A stretch of DNA of 12,309 bases from Candidatus Omnitrophota bacterium (GTDB lineage Bacteria; Omnitrophota; Gorgyraeia; Gygaellales; Profunditerraquicolaceae), in NCBI GenBank assembly GCA_028687525.1, contig JAQTZX010000020.1:1-12309 (forward strand), in the 5' to 3' direction. The position numbers and the translations under genes were made by a program. The notes beneath the pieces were generated by a model, which saw only the letters and a list, made by a program, of their open reading frames with translations, was not told the origin of the DNA and made no database searches. The stretch's first letter is position 1. Every line of letters starts with the position of its first letter. This document shows, piece by piece, positions 1 to 9,000 of this stretch.

Positions 1-968
1 CTGCCCACATACGGGTCAACCGCAACTTTGAAACACAACGCGCAAAACGGAGCGTCATCCGACGGCACTATCTCTTCGAATTCTTTCGAATCGGGAACGG
101 TTCCTTTTATGGGCGGCACATCCAAAGGAGAAGGCAGATAACAGCCCACTCCGTCCAGCAAAGGCTGGAGCCCCTTATTCCTGAAAGAAGTACCGCAAAA
201 AACCGGAATGAATTTATTCTGAAGAGTAGCCGTGCGTATGGCGGCCTTGATCTCGGCGGGAGTAACCTCCTTATTATGCACGAAACTTTCCATAATGGCA
301 TCATCCACTTCCGCCAGTTTTTCCACCAGAATGGTGCGGTATTGAGCCGCCTGTTCTTTTAATTCAGCGGGGACTTCCAGAATTTCAAAAGTTTTGCCCG
401 TGTCATCTTTATAAGAATAGAATTTATCATCGATTATATCTATCATGCCTTTAAAATTATCTTCCTTGCCGCAGGGAATCTGTACTGCCGCCGCGTGCGC
501 CCCCAGTTTTGTATGCATCTGGTTCAGGACGTCAAAAAAGTCGGCGCCGGTCCGGTCCATCTTGTTGACATACGCGATCCGGGGCACTTCGTACCGGTCC
601 GCCTGCCGCCATACTGTTTCCGACTGCGGCTGGACCCCGCCTACTGCGCAAAAAACAACGACCGCCCCGTCGAGTACTTTCAGGGACCGTTCCACCTCCA
701 CGGTAAAATCCACATGGCCGGGAGTATCTATGATATTAATGCGGTAATCTTTCCAAAAACAAGTAGTACAGGCGGCGGTAATGGTAATACCCCGTTCCTG
801 TTCTTGAACCATCCAATCCATGGTCGCGGTACCTTCATCCACCTCGCCGATCTTATACGTCCTGCCGGTATAAAAAAGGATCCGTTCCGTGGTCGTGGTC
901 TTGCCCGCGTCTATATGCGCAATAATCCCGATGTTCCTTATCTTGTCCAAAGCAAAATCTCTATCCAT
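1..968 (-). CDS. fusA: Elongation factor G, N-terminal part (truncated by window edge)
   Basis: Translational GTPase that drives tRNA-mRNA translocation on the ribosome and, with RRF, subunit recycling; cytosolic. About 322 codons are visible and the reading frame is still open at base 1, out of about 690-700 residues usual for the family. Visible motifs: P-loop AHIDAGKT at residues 17-24; switch I ending in the RGIT motif near 59-62; switch II DTPGHVDF at 81-88 with the catalytic His at 85; NKMD at 135-138; then the G' subdomain and the start of domain II near PSPLDVPPIKG. The start is ATG at 966-968, the only start codon near the expected N-terminus (MDRDFALDKIRNIGI). The 45-nt leader is AT-rich with no visible Shine-Dalgarno. 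C67 and C70 form a CxxC pair where residue 67 is more usually Ala; probably neutral. It is the last visible gene of the str-type block. Identification is secure; only the C-terminal part is unseen. Confidence 0.98.
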   Translation of the reverse strand, partial: MDRDFALDKIRNIGIIAHIDAGKTTTTERILFYTGRTYKIGEVDEGTATMDWMVQEQERGITITAACTTCFWKDYRINIIDTPGHVDFTVEVERSLKVLDGAVVVFCAVGGVQPQSETVWRQADRYEVPRIAYVNKMDRTGADFFDVLNQMHTKLGAHAAAVQIPCGKEDNFKGMIDIIDDKFYSYKDDTGKTFEILEVPAELKEQAAQYRTILVEKLAEVDDAIMESFVHNKEVTPAEIKAAIRTATLQNKFIPVFCGTSFRNKGLQPLLDGVGCYLPSPLDVPPIKGTVPDSKEFEEIVPSDDAPFCALCFKVAVDPYVG

Positions 969-999
969 AGATGTTTTAATTTTATTTGCGGTTAATGTA

Positions 1000-1012
1000 T
1001 TCACTGTTCACT
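1000..1012. repeat. Two-unit heptamer repeat (AGTGAAY) in the rpsG-fusA spacer
   Basis: On the minus strand, immediately after the rpsG stop, AGTGAAC is followed directly by AGTGAAT, two near-identical heptamers. The 45-bp spacer (969-1013) otherwise holds only AT-rich sequence leading to the fusA start. Two units are few and could be chance. Short heptanucleotide tandem repeats between genes are known from some bacterial genomes, so it is recorded as a possible remnant. A nine-codon GTG-to-TAA frame also lies across it but has no ribosome binding site. Confidence 0.35.
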
Positions 1013-1013
1013 T

Positions 1014-1484
1014 TTACCAGCGTAAATGCGCGAACGCCTTATTTGACTCCGCCATCTTATGCGTATCATCCCGTTTCTTTATGGCGGCTCCCTCTCCCTT
1101 ATATGCGGCGATGAGTTCATCGGCAAGTTTGACCCCCATGGGCCGGCCTTTTTTGGACTTCGCGAAATCCCGTATCCAGCGCAAAGCGATGGAATTACCG
1201 CGGTCCTGCCGCACCTCGATAGGCACTTGATAGGTCGCGCCTCCGATGCGCCGGGGCTTCACCTCCAGGCGCGGCCTGGCATTGTCCAAAGCCTTGTGAA
1301 AAATCTTCAGGACATCCGGATCATTCAGATGATTTTTAACGATATCAAAAGCGCCGTACACGATCCTTTCAGCGACGGCTTTTTTTCCTTTCACCATCAC
1401 CATATTAACAAACCTTGCTACAAGCTTACTGTTAAATTTCGGATCCGCTAAAACATCCCGTTTTACCGCTTTTCTTCTTCTCAT
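1014..1484 (-). CDS. rpsG: 30S ribosomal protein S7
   Basis: Primary 16S rRNA binding protein that nucleates assembly of the 30S head and lies near the E-site and decoding region. Its 156 residues match the usual bacterial length (E. coli strains carry longer C-termini). Visible: basic N-terminal arm MRRRK; helical core; the conserved beta-hairpin region IGGATYQVPIEVR at 80-92; and the C-terminal KKRDDTHKMAESNKAFAHLRW region, whose final residues are highly conserved. The start ATG (1482-1484) gives the expected N-terminus and no in-frame alternative lies just upstream. The 5' leader is A-rich with no visible Shine-Dalgarno. It follows rpsL after 71 bp and precedes fusA by 45 bp. In E. coli, S7 represses its own operon by binding the rpsL-rpsG intercistronic RNA, and a hairpin lies in the same place here (1497-1532); that regulation is inferred for this organism. 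Confidence 0.98.
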   Translation of the reverse strand: MRRRKAVKRDVLADPKFNSKLVARFVNMVMVKGKKAVAERIVYGAFDIVKNHLNDPDVLKIFHKALDNARPRLEVKPRRIGGATYQVPIEVRQDRGNSIALRWIRDFAKSKKGRPMGVKLADELIAAYKGEGAAIKKRDDTHKMAESNKAFAHLRW

Positions 1485-1496
1485 GTGATTTTTGTG

Positions 1497-1532
1497 TTAT
1501 GTAAGAGCCGGTTAAAACCGTTCCTTACGTAA
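1497..1532 (-). promoter_or_regulatory. Hairpin in the rpsL-rpsG spacer, candidate S7 operator or processing site
   Basis: On the transcript this segment can fold as an outer stem GUAAG/CUUAC (1524-1528 with 1501-1505), a 3x3 internal loop, and an inner stem CGGU/ACCG closed by a four-base loop. Beyond one A-C mismatch, UUA/UAA adds three outer pairs. It is followed by A-rich sequence rather than a U-run, so it does not look like a terminator. It lies between the S12 and S7 genes, where E. coli has its S7 translational operator. The fold is seen; the function is inferred from position. Confidence 0.5.
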
Positions 1533-1555
1533 AAATTTTTATAAACACTTCCCCG

Positions 1556-1948
1556 CTATTTCTTCGCGGGAGCCCCTTCTTTCGGCCTTTTGGCTCCGTA
1601 TTTGGAACGTGATTTCCTCCGCTGGCTGACACCGGCAGTATCAAGCGTTCCCCGCACAATGTGATACCGGACACCGGGAAGATCTTTAACACGCCCCCCC
1701 CTTACCAGGACAATGGAATGCTCCTGCAGATTGTGCCCTTCACCCGGTATATACGCGGTAACTTCAATACCCGTAGTCAAACGGACTCTGGCGATTTTTC
1801 GTAACGCGGAATTCGGCTTTTTGGGAGTCATCGTACGAACCTGAACGCACACGCCTCTTCTCTGCGGGCACGCCTTCAAAGCCATCGACTTTGACTTCTT
1901 GGCCTTAGCCATCCGGCCCATCTTGATAAGTTGTGAAATTGTCGGCAT
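1556..1948 (-). CDS. rpsL: 30S ribosomal protein S12
   Basis: Ribosomal protein at the decoding centre that controls tRNA selection accuracy. The length of 130 residues is typical. Visible: N-terminal MPTISQLIK; conserved KACPQRRGVCVQVRT; TPKKPNSALRK at 41-51 with K43; and VRGGRVKDLPG at 82-92 with K88 and D89, the Asp that is methylthiolated in E. coli. K43 and K88 are the wild-type residues at the classic streptomycin-resistance positions, so target-based resistance is not indicated. The tail is lysine-rich. ATG at 1946-1948 lies 2 bp beyond the rpoC stop, with an AAAGGAA ribosome binding site inside the last codons of rpoC, implying translational coupling. Residues 83-85 are encoded across an eight-base G tract; the frame is intact. 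Confidence 0.99.
   Translation of the reverse strand: MPTISQLIKMGRMAKAKKSKSMALKACPQRRGVCVQVRTMTPKKPNSALRKIARVRLTTGIEVTAYIPGEGHNLQEHSIVLVRGGRVKDLPGVRYHIVRGTLDTAGVSQRRKSRSKYGAKRPKEGAPAKK
1694..1701 (-). other. Eight-G homopolymer tract inside rpsL
   Basis: The coding strand carries eight consecutive G bases, coding the end of R83 and all of G84 and G85 in S12. The frame is open on both sides, so no error is implied. Such tracts favour polymerase slippage and sequencing indels, and this one sits two codons from K88. Confidence 0.9.
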
Positions 1949-1950
1949 AA

Positions 1951-4900
1951 TTATTCCTTTGCTGTCATTGCAACCTCTGGTTGCTTCTCTTCGGCCGCGG
2001 CGTGCGCCAGTTCAATTTCCTGATGCACCTTGAAACCCGTTCCCGCCGGTATAAGATGTCCCACGATAATATTCTCCTTCAAACCGATCAAATCGTCGCG
2101 TCTTCCGGAAGAAGCCGCTTCGGTAAGCATACGGGTGGTCTCTTGAAAACTCGCCGCTGAGATAAAACTCTCGGTGGTAAGCGAAGCCTTGGTTATACCC
2201 AATAAAAGCGGTGTTGCTTGAGCGGGTTTTCCGCTTTTCTTGATCACGCGCGTATTCTCTTTTTGAAAAACCCCTTTGTCTACGTGCTGATGCATGAGAA
2301 ATTCCGTATCTCCGGGGTCTTCCACTCTCACCTTTTTCAACATCTGCCTGATTACTATCTCGATATGCTTATCGTTGATATGCACTCCCTGTAAACGGTA
2401 TACTTCCTGAACCTCATTCACCAGATATTCCTGCAGAACTTTGTCGCCGCACACGCGCAGGATATCCTGCAAAACAACCGGCCCGTCGGTGAGCTGCTGG
2501 CCGGCAAATACTTTATCGCCTTTATACACATTTGGATGTTTCCCGTGCGGAATGACATATTCACGCTGCATCCCGGTAGGGGATTTAACGATAATCACCC
2601 GCTGGCCTTTCTTGGTCTGTCCGAATTCCACAAAGCCGTCTATTTCGCTGATAACCGCCGGGTCTTTGGGACGGCGCGCCTCGAATAACTCCGCCACCCG
2701 GGGAAGCCCCCCGGTAATATCCCTTGTCTTGATCGAAACGCGCGGGATCTTGGCAATCTGATCTCCCGCTTCAAGAGACTGCCCGTCCTTAACCATAATG
2801 TGCGCTCCGACCGGAATGGGATAAATACCCATGATATCCTTTTTCGCGTCAAGCATCAAAATTTGCGGATGATATTCCTGCTTATGCTCAACGACCACCA
2901 TTTCGGTAAGCTTGGTGACCGGGTTTAATTCCTGGATAAACGTCTGCCCCTCCCGCAGGTCTTCATATTTGACATACCCGCCGACCTCGGTAAGAATAGG
3001 CTGGGTATACGGATCCCACCGTATAAAAGAGACCCCTTTGTTTATCTCATCATCCTCTTTAACACCGATAAAAGCTCCCTGCGGCACCAGATACCGCTCC
3101 AGTTCCCTTCCTTCCTTATCATTGATCGTAACGGCGCCGTTCCTGTTCAAAACTACAAACTCCTTCTTTTTGGGCGCCACTCGCAAAGTGTGGTATTTGA
3201 CAAAACCTTTATTCTTCGAAACAATAAAAGACTGTTCAACAACCCTGGAAGCGGTACCTCCGATATGGAATGTCCTCAAGGTAAGCTGTGTGCCGGGTTC
3301 ACCGATGCTCTGCGCGGCAATAACCCCGACCGCCTCTCCAATCTCAACAAGCCTCCCGGTGGCCAGATTACGTCCATAACATTTAACGCACACACCCCGG
3401 TCGGCCTCACAGGTAAGCGCGCTGCGGATGCGTATTTTTTCGATACCCAGTCTCTCGATATTATCGGCTTTTGCTTCGGTAATCTCTTCACCTTGCTCGA
3501 CAATTACCTCGTCGGTAATAATATCCACGATATTATCCAAAGCCACTCTTCCCACGATACGGTCTTTCAAACTGACCACCAGTTCATTACCTTCTGTGAT
3601 CGCCTCCACGGTAATACCGTTCAAGGTCCCGCAGTCATCCTCGGTAACAATAACTTCCTGGGTAACATCCACCAGCCTGCGGGTCAGGTATCCCGCATCC
3701 GCGGTCTTAAGCGCGGTATCGGCAAGCCCCTTACGGGCGCCGTGCGTGGAAATAAAATATTCAAGCACAGTCAGGCCTTCCCTGAAATTGGCGGTAATAG
3801 GGTTCTCGATAATCTCTCCCGACGGCTTGGCCATAAGGCCGCGCATACCGGAAAGCTGCCTGACCTGCATCTTTGAACCGCGAGCTCCCGAATCCGCCAT
3901 CATAAAAATAGGATTGAACGAATCCATATCCTTAAAAAGATGCTCGGATATCTTGTCGGTAGCGTGAGTCCAGATATCAATGACTTTATTGGAACGTTCT
4001 TTATCGGTAATAATCCCTTTGCGATACTGATCCTCGACCTTGGCGACCTCCTCCCGTGCTGCTTTCAACACTTCTGCCTTGGCTTGAGGAACGACCATAT
4101 CGTCAACCCCGATGGATATGCCCCCCAGGGTCACCATGTCAAAACCGAGTTTCTTAAGATCATCCAGCAGTTGTATGGCACGGCTGTGCCCGAACCGCTT
4201 ATAAGTCTGGGTCACTACTTCACCGATATTACTCTTATTCAATTCTTTATTGACAAAACCGAAACCTTCCGGGAGGGAGAAGTTGAATTTTACTCTTCCG
4301 GCGGTGGTCAGGATGATCTGTTTGCCGGGAATAAATTTTTTATCCCCTATATCGAACACGCTTTCAACCCTTAATTTTATCTTGGCATGCAGATCAATAA
4401 CCCCGTCGTCATAAGCTACCAATACCTCGTCGGAATTAGCAAACACCTTATTCTCGCCTTTAGCGTTGGCTTTTATCTTGCTCATATACGACAACCCCAG
4501 GACGATATCCTGGGTAGGTGTCACAATCGGCCTTCCGTGCGCGGGAGAAAACACGTTGCTGATGGAAAGCATCAAAACCTTGGCCTCAAGCTGTGCCTCA
4601 AGTGACAACGGGACATGCACCGCCATCTGGTCTCCGTCAAAATCGGCATTGAATCCGGTACAGACCAGCGGATGTATCTTAAGGGCTTTGCCTTCTATAA
4701 GCACCGGTTGAAAAGCCTGCAAGCTTAAACGGTGAAGCGTCGGCGCGCGGTTCAGAAGAATGGGATGATCACGAATAACCTCATCAAGAATATCCCAAAC
4801 CTCTATCTTCTCATGACCGATCATGCGGCGTGCCCCTTTGATCGTGTGCACAAAGCCTTTCTCTTTCAGTTTCTTGATAATAAACGGCTCAAACAATTCC

Positions 4901-5991
4901 AACGCCATCTGTTTGGGCAATCCGCACTCATGAAGTTTAAGTTCCGGTCCGACAACGATAACCGAACGTCCGGAATAATCCACGCGTTTTCCCAGCAGGT
5001 TCTGGCGGAAACGCCCCTGTTTTCCTTTTAACATATCCGAAAGGGACTTCAATGGACGGTTATTCGCCCCGACCACCGGGCGGCCATGCCTGCCGTTATC
5101 CAGCAGAGCATCAACCGCTTCCTGGAGCATGCGTTTTTCGTTACGGATAATAATATCCGGAGCATTCAATTCTATAAGCTTTTTGAGACGGTTATTGCGA
5201 TTAATAACCCGCCGGTATAGATCATTAAGATCGGAAGTCGCGAACCTGCCTCCGTCGAGGGGAACCAACGGCCTTAAATCGGGGGGAATGACCGGCAGGA
5301 CTTCCAGCACCATCAATTCCGGCTTGTTGCTGGACTTGCGGAAATCCTCCACGATCTGCAGGGTCTTGAGTATCTTGCGGTTATTGAGCATCTCCTTGGA
5401 TTTTTCCAGATCACGGTGTAACTTCTTGCAAAACTCGTCCAGGTTTATCTCCCGCAACAACTCCTGTACCGCTTCAGCGCCGATTTTAGCCTTGAATTTC
5501 CCGCTGTATTTCTCGGCGGCTTCGGTATACTGATCTTCGGACAAAAGTTCCATTTTTTTCAGCGGAGATGCCCCCGGATCTATTACGACGTATTCCTCAT
5601 AATAAATCACCTTTTCAAGATCACGCAGGCTCATATCAAGCAAAGAGGCGATACGGCTGGGGACCACTTTGAAAAACCATATGTGCGTTACGGGCGCCGC
5701 CAGATCTATATGCCCCATATGTTCACGCCGCACCGATGCACGATCAATAGTTACCCCGCAGCGGTCACAGGTAATCCCTTTGAATTTTATTCCTTTATAT
5801 TTACCGCAGTTACATTCCCAGTCATGCACCGGGCCGAAAATCTTCTCACAGAACAAGCCGTCTTTTTCGGGCTTTAAGGTGCGGTAATTAATGGTTTCCG
5901 CTTTCTTAACCTCACCTTTGGACCACGATCTGATCGTCTGCGGTGAAGCCAATTGTATGGAAATACTGTCGAAGGTAAGTATCTCTTCCAT
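1951..5991 (-). CDS. rpoC: DNA-directed RNA polymerase subunit beta'
   Basis: Largest core RNA polymerase subunit, carrying the catalytic Mg-binding aspartates; acts on the nucleoid in the alpha2-beta-beta'-omega complex. 1346 residues (E. coli has 1407). Features in order: N-terminal zinc site C60, C62, C75, C78; catalytic NADFDGDQ with D450, D452 and D454; bridge-helix region about 740-775; second zinc site C787, C861, C868, C871; trigger-loop start GEPGTQLTLRTFHIGG at 897-912; then a long insert of about 170 residues (roughly 916-1085) before DITGGLPRV at 1091. That insert corresponds to E. coli SI3. The C-terminal helical region ends with an acidic, Ala-rich tail. ATG at 5989-5991 follows GAGG overlapping the rpoB stop, nine bases upstream, with an 11-bp gap to rpoB. 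The 3' end carries the rpsL ribosome binding site. All catalytic and metal ligands are present. Confidence 0.99.
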   Translation of the reverse strand: MEEILTFDSISIQLASPQTIRSWSKGEVKKAETINYRTLKPEKDGLFCEKIFGPVHDWECNCGKYKGIKFKGITCDRCGVTIDRASVRREHMGHIDLAAPVTHIWFFKVVPSRIASLLDMSLRDLEKVIYYEEYVVIDPGASPLKKMELLSEDQYTEAAEKYSGKFKAKIGAEAVQELLREINLDEFCKKLHRDLEKSKEMLNNRKILKTLQIVEDFRKSSNKPELMVLEVLPVIPPDLRPLVPLDGGRFATSDLNDLYRRVINRNNRLKKLIELNAPDIIIRNEKRMLQEAVDALLDNGRHGRPVVGANNRPLKSLSDMLKGKQGRFRQNLLGKRVDYSGRSVIVVGPELKLHECGLPKQMALELFEPFIIKKLKEKGFVHTIKGARRMIGHEKIEVWDILDEVIRDHPILLNRAPTLHRLSLQAFQPVLIEGKALKIHPLVCTGFNADFDGDQMAVHVPLSLEAQLEAKVLMLSISNVFSPAHGRPIVTPTQDIVLGLSYMSKIKANAKGENKVFANSDEVLVAYDDGVIDLHAKIKLRVESVFDIGDKKFIPGKQIILTTAGRVKFNFSLPEGFGFVNKELNKSNIGEVVTQTYKRFGHSRAIQLLDDLKKLGFDMVTLGGISIGVDDMVVPQAKAEVLKAAREEVAKVEDQYRKGIITDKERSNKVIDIWTHATDKISEHLFKDMDSFNPIFMMADSGARGSKMQVRQLSGMRGLMAKPSGEIIENPITANFREGLTVLEYFISTHGARKGLADTALKTADAGYLTRRLVDVTQEVIVTEDDCGTLNGITVEAITEGNELVVSLKDRIVGRVALDNIVDIITDEVIVEQGEEITEAKADNIERLGIEKIRIRSALTCEADRGVCVKCYGRNLATGRLVEIGEAVGVIAAQSIGEPGTQLTLRTFHIGGTASRVVEQSFIVSKNKGFVKYHTLRVAPKKKEFVVLNRNGAVTINDKEGRELERYLVPQGAFIGVKEDDEINKGVSFIRWDPYTQPILTEVGGYVKYEDLREGQTFIQELNPVTKLTEMVVVEHKQEYHPQILMLDAKKDIMGIYPIPVGAHIMVKDGQSLEAGDQIAKIPRVSIKTRDITGGLPRVAELFEARRPKDPAVISEIDGFVEFGQTKKGQRVIIVKSPTGMQREYVIPHGKHPNVYKGDKVFAGQQLTDGPVVLQDILRVCGDKVLQEYLVNEVQEVYRLQGVHINDKHIEIVIRQMLKKVRVEDPGDTEFLMHQHVDKGVFQKENTRVIKKSGKPAQATPLLLGITKASLTTESFISAASFQETTRMLTEAASSGRRDDLIGLKENIIVGHLIPAGTGFKVHQEIELAHAAAEEKQPEVAMTAKE
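1954..1960 (-). promoter_or_regulatory. rpsL ribosome binding site embedded in the rpoC 3' end
   Basis: AAAGGAA lies five bases before the rpsL ATG and is contained in the last sense codons of rpoC. It fixes the rpsL start and shows that S12 translation initiates where rpoC translation ends. Confidence 0.85.
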
Positions 5992-6000
5992 AATCTACAA

Positions 6001-6004
6001 CCTC
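6001..6004 (-). promoter_or_regulatory. rpoC ribosome binding site overlapping the rpoB stop
   Basis: GAGG shares bases with the rpoB TGA stop and sits nine bases before the rpoC ATG. This arrangement favours coupled, near-equal synthesis of beta and beta'. Confidence 0.8.
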
Positions 6005-9000
6005 ATTTTTTATCCGCTTTCTCTAAACGAAAATCGAGAGAAAGCCCCTGCAATTCTTTTATCAAAACGTTGAACGACTCCGGCGTTCCGTGCGTTAAAC
6101 GCTGTTCACCCTTGACAATGGCTTCATAAATACGCGTTCTTCCCAGCACATCATCGCTTTTCACGGTCAGCATCTCCTGTAAGGTATATGCGGCGCCGTA
6201 CGCTTCCAAAGCCCACACTTCCATCTCGCCGAGCCTCTGGCCGCCAAACTGCGCTTTTCCTCCAAGAGGCTGCTGCGTAACCAGGGAATACGGACCGATG
6301 GCCCGCGCGTGTATCTTCTCGTCGACCAAATGTATCAACTTCATCATATAGATATATCCCACGCATATTTTCTGGTCAAACGGCTCCCCCGTGAACCCGT
6401 CATAAAGCGTGATCTTCCCGTCACCGGGAAGCCCCGCCTTATTCAACATTTCTTTTATCTCGGCCTCGGTGGCGCCGTCAAAAACCGGCGTCATGATATT
6501 CAAACCCAGCGCCCGGGCGGCCCAGCCAAGATGCGTTTCCAGGATCTGCCCGACGTTCATACGGGAAGGAACGCCCAACGGATTTAAAATGATCTCGACG
6601 GGAGTACCGTCCGGCAAATACGGGAGGTTCTCTTCAGGAAGGATACGCGCGACCACGCCTTTATTTCCGTGCCTTCCTGAAAGCTTGTCCCCGACCGCCA
6701 GTTTACGCTTTGTTGCGATATATACCACCACCCGCTTAAGCACTCCTGCCGGCAATTCATCTCCGCGCTTTACCTTTTCTATTTCCTGCTGCTGCTCCAT
6801 GACCAACTCCTGTATCTGTTCGTCATAAGAAGCAGTCAGTATCTTCGCTTCTTCATTATCGCTTATATCCGCCTTCTCAACCCGGGACTTCTCAACGCCC
6901 AAAAGCTGGGAGAGCCGGACAACTTTTTCTGTTTCAAGATATTCTATTTCCTGCTTATAATACGCCTTGATCTCCTTCATCTTGGCGGTTTCACGCTTCT
7001 TATCCTCTTTCGACTTTCTTCCGCGCTCTTTGCGCTGAAAAACGTGTTCGTCTACGATAACGCCTTCGACTCCGGGCGGAACCGTTAAAGAAGTATCCCG
7101 GACATCCGAAGCCTTCTCCCCGAAAATCGCACGCAAAAGCCTTTCTTCCGGGGAAAGTTCGGACTCGGTCTTGGGAGTAACCTTCCCCACCAGGATGTCT
7201 CCCGGAGACACTTCCGCCCCCAGCCGTACGATACCGCTGACATCCAGGTTCTTCAAAGCATCTTCGCTTACATTCGGGATATCGCGGGTTATTTCTTCAT
7301 TCCCCAGGCGCGTCTCGATCGCCTCAACCTCGAATTCCTTCACGTGAATAGAAGTAAAAGTATCCCGGTGCACCAATTTCTCGCTGATGATGATGGCATC
7401 CTCGAAATTATATCCTCTCCAGGGCATGAAAGCGACCAGCAAATTCTTCCCCAGAGCCAATTCGCCGTATCTTGTGCACATGCCGTCGGCAACAACCTGC
7501 CCTTTTTCCACATGCTCGCCCAGTTTGACTATCGGACGCTGATTCATGCAGGTATCCGCGTTGGTACGCAAAAATTTCTTAAGCTCGTAGGTCTTTTTTC
7601 CCACGGTAATGGAAGCACCGTCAACTTTATTCACCTTGCCGGCCTCTTCCGATATCACCATAATTCCGGAGTCATAGGCGACTTTACCTTCCATGCCCGT
7701 CCCCACAACCGGGGCCTCGGTCATCATCAAAGGCACGCCCTGTCTTTGCATATTCGACCCCATCAACGCGCGGTTGGCATCGTCATGCTCAAGAAACGGA
7801 ATAAGCGCGGCAGCCACCGACACCACCTGTTTCGGAGAAACATCCATGTACTGCACCTTCTTCGGAGCGACCTTAGGAAAATCTCCGTGATGGCGGCAGG
7901 AAACGTCTTTTTCCAGGAAATTGCCCTCGGGATCTATAGGAACGTTGGCCTGCGCCACCAGCTTGTCTTCCTCGATATCCGCGGTCAGAAATTCTATTTT
8001 CTTGGACACCCGCCCATCTTCGACTTTCCGGTAAGGAGTCTCCAGAAGGCCCAGTTCATTGACCCGCGCGAAATTACTCAAAGAAGAGATCAAACCGATG
8101 TTCGGGCCTTCAGGGGTCTCAATCGGACAAACCCTGCCGTAATGCGATGGATGGATATCCCTGACTTCGAACCCCGCCCGTTCACGGGATAACCCCCCGG
8201 GGCCCAAAGCGCTCAACCTTCTCTTATGGGTAATCTCCGCCAGCGGATTGACCTGATCCATGAACTGCGACAACTGGCTGCGGGCGAAGAAATCATGCAG
8301 TTGAGTGGAAAAAAGTTTTGAATTAATAAGTGAATGGATATTCAGATTATCCGAATCCCCGAGCACGCTCAAACGTTCGCGGATCGAACGCTCAACCCGG
8401 GAGATACCGATACGCACCTGGTTCTGAACCAGTTCGCCCACGCCTTTTACGCGGCGGTTGCCCAAGTGGTCGATATCGTCGATCTTGCCGACGCCGTCCT
8501 TTAATTTGATAAGATACTCGATGACCCTGATCACGGTCGAGGAATCGAGGATACGCTTATCAACATCCACGTTCATATCCAGCTTTCTGTTCAGGATAAA
8601 CCGTCCGACTCTTTCCAAATCGTACCTGTTGGGATCAAAAAACAACCGGTAGAAAAGTGCTTCCGCCGATTCCTTAGTGATCGGATCGGTCGGAGACATC
8701 TTACGGTAGAAATCCAGCAAAGCTTCTTCTTTATTCTTGGTATAGTCTTTATTGAGGGTGTTTTTTATTTCAGGGTATTCCTTGCCGAAGGCGGCGAGGA
8801 TCTCTTCATTAGTGGAAAACCCGAGGATACGCAGCAGCTGGGTGGCGGGGAAACTGCGTTTCCTGTCCACATAGGCAATAATGGTTTCCAGAAGGTCATA
8901 TTTAAACTCAAGCCACGCGCCGCGGTACGGGATTATACGTCCGTAGAATATTTTCTTGCCGGTAGGATGCTCCTCTTCCTCGAAACAGACACCCGGAGAA

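Noticed and set aside
982..1011. Nine-codon GTG-to-TAA mini-frame between rpsG and fusA, as a possible leader peptide
   Set aside because: No ribosome binding site, GTG start, no regulatory codon pattern; such a short frame is expected by chance.
1497..1540. rpsL-rpsG hairpin as a rho-independent terminator
   Set aside because: The A/T tract lies on the 5' side on the transcript; the 3' side lacks a U-run, and essential genes follow directly.
1519..1545. Possible promoter (TATAAA-like) between rpsL and rpsG
   Set aside because: A TATAAA-like word exists, but no convincing -35 element at proper spacing; AT-rich spacer sequence explains it.
3190..3876. Plus-strand open frame (228 codons) opposite rpoC
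   Set aside because: Antisense to the zinc-site and bridge-helix region of rpoC; composition artefact with no independent support.
7344..8192. Long plus-strand open frame (282 codons) opposite rpoB
   Set aside because: It lies wholly inside the conserved rpoB coding sequence, shows no recognisable domain or ribosome binding site, and is explained by codon composition of the sense gene.
8258..8285. Rifamycin-resistance change in rpoB (Val at the E. coli 518 position, Ala at 522)
   Set aside because: Both positions vary naturally between bacteria; the key contact residues (Q384, D387, H397, R400, S402) are wild type.
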